DNA of 5,245 bases, taken from Milkweed yellows phytoplasma str. MW1. Lineage in GTDB: Bacteria; Bacillota_I; Bacilli_A; Acholeplasmatales; Acholeplasmataceae. The notes under the pieces were generated by a model. That model saw nothing but the letters and a program-made list of their open reading frames with translations. It made no database searches and had not been told where the DNA came from. This document shows, piece after piece, positions 1 through 5,245 of the stretch (position 1 is the stretch's first letter; the number at the start of each line of letters is the position of its first letter). Location: positions 1 to 5,245 of the forward strand of contig NZ_AKIL01000018.1 of the NCBI RefSeq assembly GCF_000309485.1, read 5' to 3'. Position numbers and translations under genes: made by a program.

Positions 1-21
1 TATAAGCAATTATACATAGAA

Positions 22-49
22 AAATATTAACATTTTTTAATTAATATTT
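22..49. repeat. AT-only inverted repeat in the leader region
   Basis: A perfect 9-bp inverted repeat: AAATATTAA at 22-30 and TTAATATTT at 41-49, separated by 10 nt. A third copy of TTAATATTT lies at 140-148. The stem has no G or C, so an RNA hairpin would be weak. It could be the tail of an upstream gene's terminator, an operator, or chance in AT-rich DNA. The rest of 1-116 shows no gene that I can support. Confidence 0.25.
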
Positions 50-91
50 ATAAAATGATTTTGGTTTATTAAAGTTGTAAGCATTTGTTTT

Positions 92-122
92 TTGGTTAAG
101 CTGTTACATATGTTTTTATAAT
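92..122 (+). promoter_or_regulatory. Putative sigma-A promoter of the Nudix-MATE unit
   Basis: A perfect TATAAT -10 hexamer is at 117-122. The best -35 candidate is TTGGTT at 92-97, which matches TTGACA in its first three bases, with a 19-bp spacer that is slightly long. Transcription would start near 129, leaving a leader of about 65 nt before the ATG at 195. The -10 is convincing and the -35 is weak, and AT-rich leaders give false hits easily. Confidence 0.45.
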
Positions 123-177
123 CATTATTTATTTAAAAATTAATATTTTTCGATAAATGTTTGAAAAAAGTAACAAC

Positions 178-184
178 AGAAAGG
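178..184 (+). promoter_or_regulatory. Ribosome binding site of the Nudix gene
   Basis: AGAAAGG lies 10 nt upstream of the ATG at 195 and supports that start. A nearer upstream ATG at 157, in another frame, has no such site. Confidence 0.6.
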
Positions 185-194
185 TAATTAAAAA

Positions 195-683
195 ATGTCT
201 TATATTCAGGGATTACGTAGTAAAATAGGGAACGATCCGATTTTTTCTCCAGGAACTTCTATTATTGTTTATGAAAATAATAAATATTTGCTTCAATTTA
301 GAAAAGATTTTCAAATTTGGGGTCTTCATGGCGGAGCTATGGAATTAGGAGAAAATTTCAAAGAAGCCGCTTTAAGAGAGTTAAAAGAAGAAACTGATTT
401 AGATGTTGTTACTATGAATTGCTTCAAAACATACGCAGGAGAAGATATTAAAATCATTTATCCTAATGGAGATATTGTTTATCCTGTAGTGATGGGTTTT
501 ATCGTTAGCAAAACAGAAGGACAACCTAACCAACAACATGATGAAGTTTCTGATTTAAAATGGTTCAATGAAGAAAATTTGCCTATTGAAGATATGATGA
601 TGATGGACAAAAAGTTTTTAAAAGATTTTATTCAATACAAAAATTCCAAAAATAAAATGCACAATGTTTGGCCTTGTGAATAA
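195..683 (+). CDS. Nudix hydrolase (MutT/ADP-ribose pyrophosphatase-like)
   Basis: This 162-residue protein is a cytoplasmic Nudix hydrolase, a family that cleaves nucleoside diphosphates linked to another moiety using Mg2+ or Mn2+. The Nudix box spans residues 47-69 (bases 333-401): G47, E53, then R61-E62-L63-K64-E65-E66, which are the metal-binding and catalytic core. Just before it is WGLHGG (42-47), where most relatives have WGLPGG. Further on, YPNGDIVY (89-96) is a hallmark of a common Firmicute Nudix subgroup. The usual Gly of the box (EExG) is Asp at 68. The length is normal for a single-domain enzyme, and the short C-terminal tail after about residue 148 is lysine-rich. The start is ATG with AGAAAGG 10 nt upstream. 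The MATE exporter gene follows 67 bp downstream on the same strand with no strong terminator between them, so co-transcription is likely. The substrate cannot be read from the sequence; oxidised nucleotides, ADP-ribose or sugar nucleotides are all possible. Confidence 0.92.
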   Translation: MSYIQGLRSKIGNDPIFSPGTSIIVYENNKYLLQFRKDFQIWGLHGGAMELGENFKEAALRELKEETDLDVVTMNCFKTYAGEDIKIIYPNGDIVYPVVMGFIVSKTEGQPNQQHDEVSDLKWFNEENLPIEDMMMMDKKFLKDFIQYKNSKNKMHNVWPCE

Positions 684-703
684 AATTAAAACATCTTTTT
701 ATA

Positions 704-725
704 AAAAAATATATTGTTATTTTTT
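704..725 (+). repeat. Weak AT-only hairpin between Nudix and MATE genes
   Basis: An 8-bp inverted repeat, AAAAAATA (704-711) and TATTTTTT (718-725), encloses a 6-nt loop in the 67-bp gap between the two + strand genes. With no G-C pair it is unlikely to be a full terminator. It may slightly attenuate transcription or mean nothing. Confidence 0.25.
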
Positions 726-733
726 AAATAAAT

Positions 734-740
734 AAAGGAG
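734..740 (+). promoter_or_regulatory. Strong ribosome binding site of the MATE gene
   Basis: AAAGGAG, a near-perfect Shine-Dalgarno sequence, sits 10 nt before the ATG at 751. It fixes the start and suggests efficient independent translation. Confidence 0.75.
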
Positions 741-750
741 TTTCATTAGA

Positions 751-2235
751 ATGTCTAAACAAGAAATACGTTCTAACAAAAAACAATTAAAGCAAAAAGC
801 CAAACAAAAATTATTTTTAGAAGGCAATTTATTTAAAGTCCTTTTAATGTTGGCCGTCCCTATCTCTTTAACCAATATAGCTTTTCAAGTGATGCCTAAA
901 AATATCGATCTATTTATGGCAATTCAACCCGAAGGGTCTGAAAAATTTACCGATTCTCTTGCTATAATCAGCAGTGTTCAAAATATGTTTTCTTTTATGG
1001 GTTTATCTTTGGCTACAGCAGGCATAGTTTTAATAGGTAAAGAATATGCTAAAAAGAATTATAAAACTGCTAAAAAAATGATTAAAACCACTCTTTTTTC
1101 TATTATAGGTATTGCTTTTGGCATCGCTTTAATAGCTGTAATAATCGGCAGTCCTATTTTACATAAAGTCCTTTCCGGCACAGAAGAAAAAGTTTTTAAA
1201 ACAGTTCATAAATATTATATTTTTTTAATTATTTCAGGAGTTTTAATGGCTGTTAATACGGTCTTGTTAGGGTTAGAACGAGCAAAAGGGAATATTAAAA
1301 CTATTTATCTTTCCAACGCTTTGTTTGTTTTTTTTAAAGTATCTATCAATTTATTATTCGTTTATGGTTTTGATAAGAAAGATCCTTATTGGTTAGGAGT
1401 TTCTACCGCTTTATCGAGTTTTTTAGTAACTATTTTTCTAACGGTTTTCTTTGTTATTTCTTTAAAAAGAGATCAAGATGAATTGACAGACAGCGAACAA
1501 GTGGATAACAATAAAACTAATATATTGAAAAATATTTTAAAATTAGCTTTACCTATTTTGGGCGGAAGACTAATTTATGAAAGCGGAAGACTAATTGTAC
1601 TTATTATTGGTTGGAAAATTTATCCAAGCGGAAGTTTAAGCGCGGTTCAAATAGGTGATGGCATAGCAGCCATTGGTTTGAATTTTGGCTTTGCTTTAGA
1701 AGAGGCTCAATTGTCTATTATTTCGGCTAATCTAGCAAATAAAAACTTAAAAAGAGTTTTTGAAACAATTAAAAAAACTTTATTATTAAATATGATTTTA
1801 GGTTTTGTTTTCACCGTTATTTTTGGTTTTTTTGGAACAAACATATACTCTTTAATCAAAGGTTTAAAAGATAGGTTACAAGGAGAAAGAGAAAAACAAT
1901 TTCAACTAGGCATCACGATCGCTTCTATTTCTGGCTTTTATACAGTCGTTACTCAAGGAATAATGATTAGAAGTATGATACCTTTTAAAAAACCTCGTAT
2001 TGATATGTTTTTCGCTTTATTAAGAGCGTTTTTAAGAATTTATTTCATCATTATTTTAGGGTTTAGCCTTTCATCGACTTGGAACAAATATGAAAATGCG
2101 GATAATTCTTGGAAAGGATATCATTTTGCCAATCTAACAACGAACACAATCCTTCTCTTTTCGGTTACTTATTATTTTTATTTTAAATTTTATAAAGATA
2201 TTAAAAAAAATGGTTTTGAAGATATGCGCTTATAA
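751..2235 (+). CDS. MATE-family efflux transporter (NorM/DinF-like)
   Basis: This 494-residue polytopic membrane protein is a multidrug and toxic compound extrusion (MATE) exporter. Family members expel organic cations and drugs in exchange for Na+ or H+. A lysine-rich cytoplasmic N-terminus (1-22) leads into the first repeat, which begins GNLFKVLLMLAVPISLTNI (25-43). The second, homologous half begins NILKNILKLALPILGG (257-272) after a charged loop at about 239-256. This two-fold arrangement is typical of MATE proteins. Around twelve hydrophobic segments can be counted, near 28-46, 64-97 (two), 113-134, 155-176, 182-205, 214-237, 262-290, 298-325, 342-368, 385-405, 418-441 and 458-477. The length is slightly above the usual 440-460, partly because of the N-terminal tail and a charged loop at 370-383. 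The gene lies behind the Nudix gene and ends before a strong terminator. The family assignment is firm; the substrate, which in a host-dependent organism could be host or bacterial metabolites, is unknown. Confidence 0.9.
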   Translation: MSKQEIRSNKKQLKQKAKQKLFLEGNLFKVLLMLAVPISLTNIAFQVMPKNIDLFMAIQPEGSEKFTDSLAIISSVQNMFSFMGLSLATAGIVLIGKEYAKKNYKTAKKMIKTTLFSIIGIAFGIALIAVIIGSPILHKVLSGTEEKVFKTVHKYYIFLIISGVLMAVNTVLLGLERAKGNIKTIYLSNALFVFFKVSINLLFVYGFDKKDPYWLGVSTALSSFLVTIFLTVFFVISLKRDQDELTDSEQVDNNKTNILKNILKLALPILGGRLIYESGRLIVLIIGWKIYPSGSLSAVQIGDGIAAIGLNFGFALEEAQLSIISANLANKNLKRVFETIKKTLLLNMILGFVFTVIFGFFGTNIYSLIKGLKDRLQGEREKQFQLGITIASISGFYTVVTQGIMIRSMIPFKKPRIDMFFALLRAFLRIYFIIILGFSLSSTWNKYENADNSWKGYHFANLTTNTILLFSVTYYFYFKFYKDIKKNGFEDMRL

Positions 2236-2263
2236 TATGAACAATTTAAAGGCGAAGACGAAC

Positions 2264-2297
2264 AAAAGACTACTTGATTTCAAGTAGTCTTTTTTTT
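2264..2297 (+). terminator. Strong rho-independent terminator after the MATE gene
   Basis: A 13-bp stem, AAAAGACTACTTG (2264-2276) with CAAGTAGTCTTTT (2281-2293), closes on an ATTT loop and runs into a T tract to 2297. It lies 28 nt past the MATE stop codon. On the - strand the same hairpin is followed by only four T, so it could also act, less strongly, on leftward transcripts from the small gene at 2620-2432. Confidence 0.92.
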
Positions 2298-2431
2298 CTG
2301 TGTCGAAACGTGAGAGAAGTTTTTTAATTAAGGGAAGATTTTTAAAATAATTAAAAGAGTCGATTAATCATTATTCTATTTAGTCTTTTGCTTTTGGTTT
2401 TGTTTTAACCTTTTTTCTTGTAAAAATTGTT

Positions 2432-2620
2432 CTACCATTTTTTTAAAACATTAGGATTCACAAAAAGTATATTAGAATCAGCTTTAAAATGAGTTTTACG
2501 AGCTAAATTTTTAAAAACAACAATCTTAACTGTATTAGGATCGACCTTTTTTAAAATTATGTTCAATCGGAACTTTTTATCTTGTTTTTTAAACATAATA
2601 TCACTCTTTTTCTTCTGCAT
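2432..2620 (-). CDS. Small basic hypothetical protein, probably frameshifted at its 3' end
   Basis: I do not recognise this protein. The open frame encodes 62 residues, is strongly basic and has no membrane segment or signal peptide. The N-terminal part is charged (KKKSDIMFKKQDKKFRLN), followed by stretches that look like beta strands (TVKIVVF, SNILFVNP). A better start may be the internal ATG at 2596 (residue 9), which has AAAGAG about 7 nt upstream; the ATG at 2620 has only a weak purine stretch. The frame ends at TAG just after an A7 run (2444-2438, - strand). One extra A there would continue the protein for 20 more residues, beginning MVEQFLQEKRLK and ending in a Lys/Gln-rich tail, to a TAG at 2376. 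That reading looks like natural protein and gives about 74-82 residues. The gene lies alone between two terminators, downstream of the ATPase. It could be a real small gene, a decayed one, or a sequencing error. Confidence 0.45.
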   Translation of the reverse strand: MQKKKSDIMFKKQDKKFRLNIILKKVDPNTVKIVVFKNLARKTHFKADSNILFVNPNVLKKW

Positions 2621-2666
2621 AGAATAGCTTTTTCTAATATTAAAAACATTTATGTAAAAAAAAACT

Positions 2667-2672
2667 ATTATA
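2667..2672 (-). promoter_or_regulatory. Possible -10 box for the small leftward gene
   Basis: TATAAT on the - strand (2672-2667) lies about 46 nt upstream of the ATG at 2620 and just after the ATPase terminator. That is where an independent promoter would be needed. The -35 position falls in a T-rich terminator loop with no TTGACA-like match, so support is limited to the -10 hexamer. Confidence 0.25.
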
Positions 2673-2678
2673 TAAGTT

Positions 2679-2714
2679 AAAAACCACTAAAAAAAGATAT
2701 AGTGGCTTTTTTTT
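2679..2714 (-). terminator. Intrinsic terminator of the P-type ATPase gene (possibly bidirectional)
   Basis: On the - strand, CCACTA (2705-2700) and TAGTGG (2689-2684) form a 6-bp stem around a 10-nt loop, followed by TTTTT (2683-2679). It starts about 30 nt after the ATPase stop at 2735. On the + strand the same stem is followed by eight T (2707-2714), so the structure could also stop rightward transcription. Confidence 0.75.
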
Positions 2715-2734
2715 ATAATCAATATTTAGTTCAT

Positions 2735-4762
2735 TTAGTTAGTCGAAAAAGAGGAAAATTGATCTTTTTCTTTAATGTTGGTTAATATTCTTAAAGAGTT
2801 TACAAGGACTAAAATAGTACTAATCTCATGTAAAAAGACAGCCCAAGGTAGTTTAATATCAGCGATAAAATTAGTTACAGATAAAATAACGATAACCCCA
2901 ATAGAAAATATAATGTTTTGAAATATTATACTATTTAACTTCTTAGAAACTTTATGAGCGTAAGTTATTTTATTTAAATTATTTTTCATTAAAACCATAT
3001 CGGCAATATCGATAGCCACATCGGTGCCTTCTTGCACGGTAATGCCTACATCAGAATTAGCTAAAGCAGGGGCGTCGTTTATTCCGTCACCTACCATAGC
3101 TACCATATCGTATTTGCTTTTGATTTCGATTATTTTATTAGATTTATCTTCTGGCAAACAATCAGATAAAACATAATCCACGCTTAATTGTTTTCCTATT
3201 GCCATAGCATTTTTTTCATTATCGCCTGTCAACATGATTGTATGAATGTTATTCTCATTAAAGTAATTCACCATTTGTTCAGCTTCAGGACGTAATACAT
3301 CCAAAATAGCTATTACCATAATTATTTTGCCATTTTCGCTAAAATAAAGCACTGTATTACCTTTTTCTAAAAGATTTTTAGTTTTTAGTTCTATTTCTTC
3401 AGAAACTTTAGGGAAAGAGTTGTATTTAGCTATTTTATATTGACGACCTTCATGACAAGATTCTAAACCAACACCAATTAAATTATCAACTTGCATTTCA
3501 GGAACATTATTTAATGTAAAACTTTGACTTAAATATTTATTGATGGCAAAAGCTAAAGGATGGTTAGATTTTTGTTCCATTTTAGATAAAATAGTTAAAT
3601 AATCTATTTTATCTTTTTCTTCTATTTCCGAATGGAAAAAAATTTCTTTGACTGTAGCTTTGCCGGTAGTTAAAGTTCCTGTTTTATCAAAAACAATAGC
3701 TTTAATGTTGGATAAATTACTTAAAGAATTACCATTTTTCAATAAAATACCATTTTTAGCTAAATGCGAAATAGAAGCAAAAGTAGCAGGGACATCAGAA
3801 GCGACCAAAGCACAAGGGGAAGCTACAGTTAAAAAGACCATACTTTTATTAAAAATATGTTTAAATTCGAAATAATGAATAGAAGGGTCAAAATAATAAT
3901 GTATTATTTGACTAAATAATAAAATACCAACAGAAATGAACATTATCACTTTTACATATAAAGGTTCTATTTTTTTAATTAAATTAGCTCTTTTAGACAT
4001 ATTATTTTTCATTTGATAAGATAATTGAATAATTTTGGTAAAAATATTATTTTCTACTGTAGCGATAATTTCAACAATTAAAGTATTATTGCCATTAATA
4101 TTACTACCAAGAACTTTATCACCTACTTTCTTATCAACGGGAATGCTTTCTCCCGTAATGCTGGATTCGTCAATAGAAGAAGTTCCAGAAATAATAATAC
4201 CATCAGAAGGAATTTGATCTCCATTTAAGACGATAACTTTATCGCCTATTTTTAATTTTTCTACTTCTATTAATTCAAATTCACCGTTTTCTTTTAACAA
4301 TCTTGCTTGAGTAGGAGCCATTTTTAAAAGATTTTTAATTTCTTTTTGGTTTTTATTTTCAATATATTCTTCTAAAAAATTAGCAGTAGCGAAAATAATA
4401 ATCAATAAAATTGCTTCGTTAAAATTTTGTAAATACATCGCCCCCAAAGCACCTAAAGTCATTAAAATATGAACGTTTGGGGTAAATTTTTTATTTTCTT
4501 TTGTATCTTGATAAGTGTCTACAAAACCTTCTATAATAACATGACAACCTGCAAAAAACAAAATAATGATTGTTAAGGCATATTGAAGTGGTAATTTATA
4601 ATTTTCTTTGTTATCCAAAAAACCATAAAAATTAATAGGTAAAAAAACTAAAGCATACAATAACAAACCACAAATAAAAAGAAAAAAATATGTTTTTTGA
4701 TTTTTATGGGTTTGTTCTTGGTTGTTATATATATTATTGTAATTTTCCATACTATGAGTCAA
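2735..4762 (-). CDS. Heavy-metal-transporting P1B-type ATPase, P1B-4-like
   Basis: This 675-residue membrane pump couples ATP hydrolysis to export of a transition metal ion from the cytoplasm. In order it shows four predicted N-terminal membrane helices (about 24-46, 58-79, 96-111, 115-133), the actuator motif TGES (203-206), helices 5-6 (266-290, 308-327) with the metal-site motif SPC (315-317), the phosphorylation motif DKTGT (359-363, D359), the P1B-specific nucleotide-site HP (401-402) and GVG (430-432), TGD (512-514), and the hinge GDGINDAP (558-565). Two last helices (about 612-631, 637-660) carry HEIST (645-649). SPC with an HE-x-S-T motif is characteristic of the P1B-4 class (Co/Fe/Zn exporters such as CoaT, CtpD, PfeT); Zn/Cd pumps have CPC and a conserved Asp in the last helix. 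No N-terminal CxxC metal-binding domain or His-rich stretch is present. The start is probably TTG at 4762: AGAGG lies 11 nt before it but 23 nt before the alternative ATG at 4750. spoVG ends 59 bp upstream on the same strand with no strong terminator between. Substrate is inferred, not shown; zntA/cadA-type names would be misleading. Confidence 0.93.
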   Translation of the reverse strand: MTHSMENYNNIYNNQEQTHKNQKTYFFLFICGLLLYALVFLPINFYGFLDNKENYKLPLQYALTIIILFFAGCHVIIEGFVDTYQDTKENKKFTPNVHILMTLGALGAMYLQNFNEAILLIIIFATANFLEEYIENKNQKEIKNLLKMAPTQARLLKENGEFELIEVEKLKIGDKVIVLNGDQIPSDGIIISGTSSIDESSITGESIPVDKKVGDKVLGSNINGNNTLIVEIIATVENNIFTKIIQLSYQMKNNMSKRANLIKKIEPLYVKVIMFISVGILLFSQIIHYYFDPSIHYFEFKHIFNKSMVFLTVASPCALVASDVPATFASISHLAKNGILLKNGNSLSNLSNIKAIVFDKTGTLTTGKATVKEIFFHSEIEEKDKIDYLTILSKMEQKSNHPLAFAINKYLSQSFTLNNVPEMQVDNLIGVGLESCHEGRQYKIAKYNSFPKVSEEIELKTKNLLEKGNTVLYFSENGKIIMVIAILDVLRPEAEQMVNYFNENNIHTIMLTGDNEKNAMAIGKQLSVDYVLSDCLPEDKSNKIIEIKSKYDMVAMVGDGINDAPALANSDVGITVQEGTDVAIDIADMVLMKNNLNKITYAHKVSKKLNSIIFQNIIFSIGVIVILSVTNFIADIKLPWAVFLHEISTILVLVNSLRILTNIKEKDQFSSFSTN

Positions 4763-4773
4763 CGAATTATTAA

Positions 4774-4778
4774 CCTCT
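4774..4778 (-). promoter_or_regulatory. Ribosome binding site that favours a TTG start for the ATPase
   Basis: AGAGG on the - strand is spaced 11 nt from TTG (4762-4760) and 23 nt from the first ATG (4750-4748). The ATG has no other purine-rich site at a usable distance, so TTG is the better start by spacing. The difference is only four residues. Confidence 0.5.
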
Positions 4779-4783
4779 ATTTC

Positions 4784-4799
4784 AAAAAAATATTTTTTT
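4784..4799. repeat. 16-bp perfect AT palindrome between spoVG and the ATPase gene
   Basis: A7-TA-T7 is an uninterrupted self-complementary sequence in the 59-bp gap between the two leftward genes. It has no loop and no G-C pair, so it is unlikely to terminate transcription. It could be bent or protein-bound DNA, or simply compositional. Confidence 0.35.
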
Positions 4800-4821
4800 C
4801 ATTCTTTATTTTCTATTAAAT

Positions 4822-5190
4822 TTATTCTTCTGAAGAATCTTCTTCATTTGTTTGTGATTCAGTTTCAGTTTGTGAATCTTCTTCTAATTGAGTTTGTTTT
4901 TTTTCTTCATTTAATCTTGCTCTTTCAACTATCTCTTTATAAGTTTCTATGATGGTGTTTTCAATCATAGTTCTTGTTTCAGTATTGATAGGATGAGCTA
5001 TATCAATATAATTAGGTTTTTTAACATCAGAATTGGTTTTAATACTAGGCATTGCAATAAAAATGCCTCTTTCTCCTTCAATAATTTTAATATAATGAAC
5101 AACAAAGGCATTATCAAAAGTAACAGAAGCAACACCTCTTAATCTATTTTCGCTCTTATGTAATTTGACTCTAACATCAGTAACTTGCAT
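4822..5190 (-). CDS. spoVG: SpoVG family nucleic-acid-binding regulator
   Basis: This 122-residue protein is a SpoVG homologue. The start [10 protein letters not shown], the central [21 protein letters not shown] segment (29-49; first half [11 protein letters not shown]) and [11 protein letters not shown] (63-73) match the conserved SpoVG core closely. That core covers about residues 1-90 and forms a small beta-rich domain with a helix at its end. In Bacillus the protein was found through a sporulation-septum phenotype; in Staphylococcus, Listeria and Borrelia relatives bind DNA or RNA and adjust expression of other genes. A wall-less, non-sporulating organism would use it only as such a regulator. 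Residues about 97-122 form an extra acidic, Glu/Ser/Thr/Gln-rich, low-complexity tail; B. subtilis SpoVG is about 97 residues in total. The ATG start at 5190 is well supported by AGGGG 10 nt upstream. The metal ATPase gene lies 59 bp downstream and may share its transcript. The upstream promoter is only partly inside the window. Confidence 0.95.
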   Translation of the reverse strand: MQVTDVRVKLHKSENRLRGVASVTFDNAFVVHYIKIIEGERGIFIAMPSIKTNSDVKKPNYIDIAHPINTETRTMIENTIIETYKEIVERARLNEEKKQTQLEEDSQTETESQTNEEDSSEE

Positions 5191-5200
5191 TTATATTGTT

Positions 5201-5205
5201 CCCCT
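5201..5205 (-). promoter_or_regulatory. Ribosome binding site of spoVG
   Basis: AGGGG on the - strand is 10 nt before the ATG at 5190. It is the most G-rich spot in an otherwise AT-only leader and clearly fixes the start. Confidence 0.7.
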
Positions 5206-5214
5206 AACTCTTAT

Positions 5215-5232
5215 ATTTTATTTTAAAATAAA
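5215..5232 (-). promoter_or_regulatory. Possible -10 region and AT palindrome upstream of spoVG
   Basis: Two overlapping TAAAAT hexamers on the - strand (5225-5220 and 5220-5215) could be -10 boxes. They overlap a 16-bp perfect palindrome at 5217-5232 (TTTATTTTAAAATAAA). Any -35 for the first would fall at or beyond the right edge of the window, so the promoter cannot be judged fully. Confidence 0.25.
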
Positions 5233-5245
5233 TCTAATTAAACTA

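Noticed and set aside
157..228. Upstream ATG with a 23-codon frame overlapping the Nudix start
   Set aside because: No purine-rich site precedes it, and it ends inside the Nudix gene in another frame; a regulatory leader peptide is not supported.
594..605. ATG x4 (Met134-137) in the Nudix gene as a possible hypervariable microsatellite
   Set aside because: Four trinucleotide copies are too few to claim variability, and any change would stay in frame.
2621..2734. Riboswitch (for example metal-sensing) near the ATPase
   Set aside because: The structured part is downstream of the ATPase and is a simple terminator hairpin; the 59-bp region upstream of the ATPase is too short and AT-only for a riboswitch aptamer.
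3648..3875. Rightward open frame of about 75 codons
   Set aside because: It lies entirely antisense to the ATPase, across the SPC and DKTGT region, has no convincing ribosome binding site, and its composition is explained by the opposite strand.
4035..4217. Rightward open frame of about 60 codons
   Set aside because: Antisense to the ATPase actuator domain, with no family resemblance. It is a shadow of the real gene.
1..5245. Mobile element, phytoplasma PMU, CRISPR array, tRNA or secreted effector
   Set aside because: I found no transposase, no terminal inverted repeats flanking genes, no regularly spaced repeats, no tRNA-like cloverleaf, and no short protein with an N-terminal signal peptide.

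Overview
The window is very AT-rich, with lysine-, asparagine- and isoleucine-rich proteins whose codons mostly end in A or T. All tryptophans in the reading frames are TGG and no in-frame TGA needs to be read as Trp, so the standard bacterial code fits. Together with spoVG, strong AGGAG-type ribosome binding sites and very compact gene content, this points to a wall-less Firmicute-related Mollicute of the Acholeplasma/phytoplasma lineage, most likely a 'Candidatus Phytoplasma' chromosome. It argues against Mycoplasma or Spiroplasma, which read UGA as Trp. The assignment is by pattern recognition, not by a database search.

Layout: two transcription units converge near the middle. On the + strand, an AT-rich leader (1-194) with a good TATAAT box precedes a Nudix hydrolase gene (195-683). 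A MATE-family multidrug/organic cation exporter (751-2235) follows 67 bp later, and a strong intrinsic terminator lies at 2264-2297. On the - strand, read from the right edge, spoVG (5190-4822) is followed after 59 bp by a heavy-metal P-type ATPase (4762-2735). That unit ends in a hairpin terminator at about 2679-2714. Between the two units is a short leftward frame (2620-2432) encoding a small basic protein of unknown function, which seems to be interrupted by a one-base slip in an A7 run.

Functionally this looks like a housekeeping and homeostasis region: nucleotide sanitation or nucleoside-diphosphate hydrolysis (Nudix), export of toxic small molecules (MATE), export of transition metals (P1B ATPase), and a small nucleic-acid-binding regulator (SpoVG). 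I see no insertion sequence, CRISPR array, tRNA, rRNA, prophage gene or phytoplasma PMU hallmark. The most informative details are four. The ATPase carries SPC and HE-x-S-T metal-site motifs, which place it nearer the P1B-4 (Co/Fe/Zn) class than the CPC Zn/Cd or Cu classes. It probably starts at TTG and sits directly behind spoVG. The small gene has an apparent homopolymer frameshift. The Nudix box has an unusual Gly-to-Asp change. No obviously novel multi-gene system is visible.
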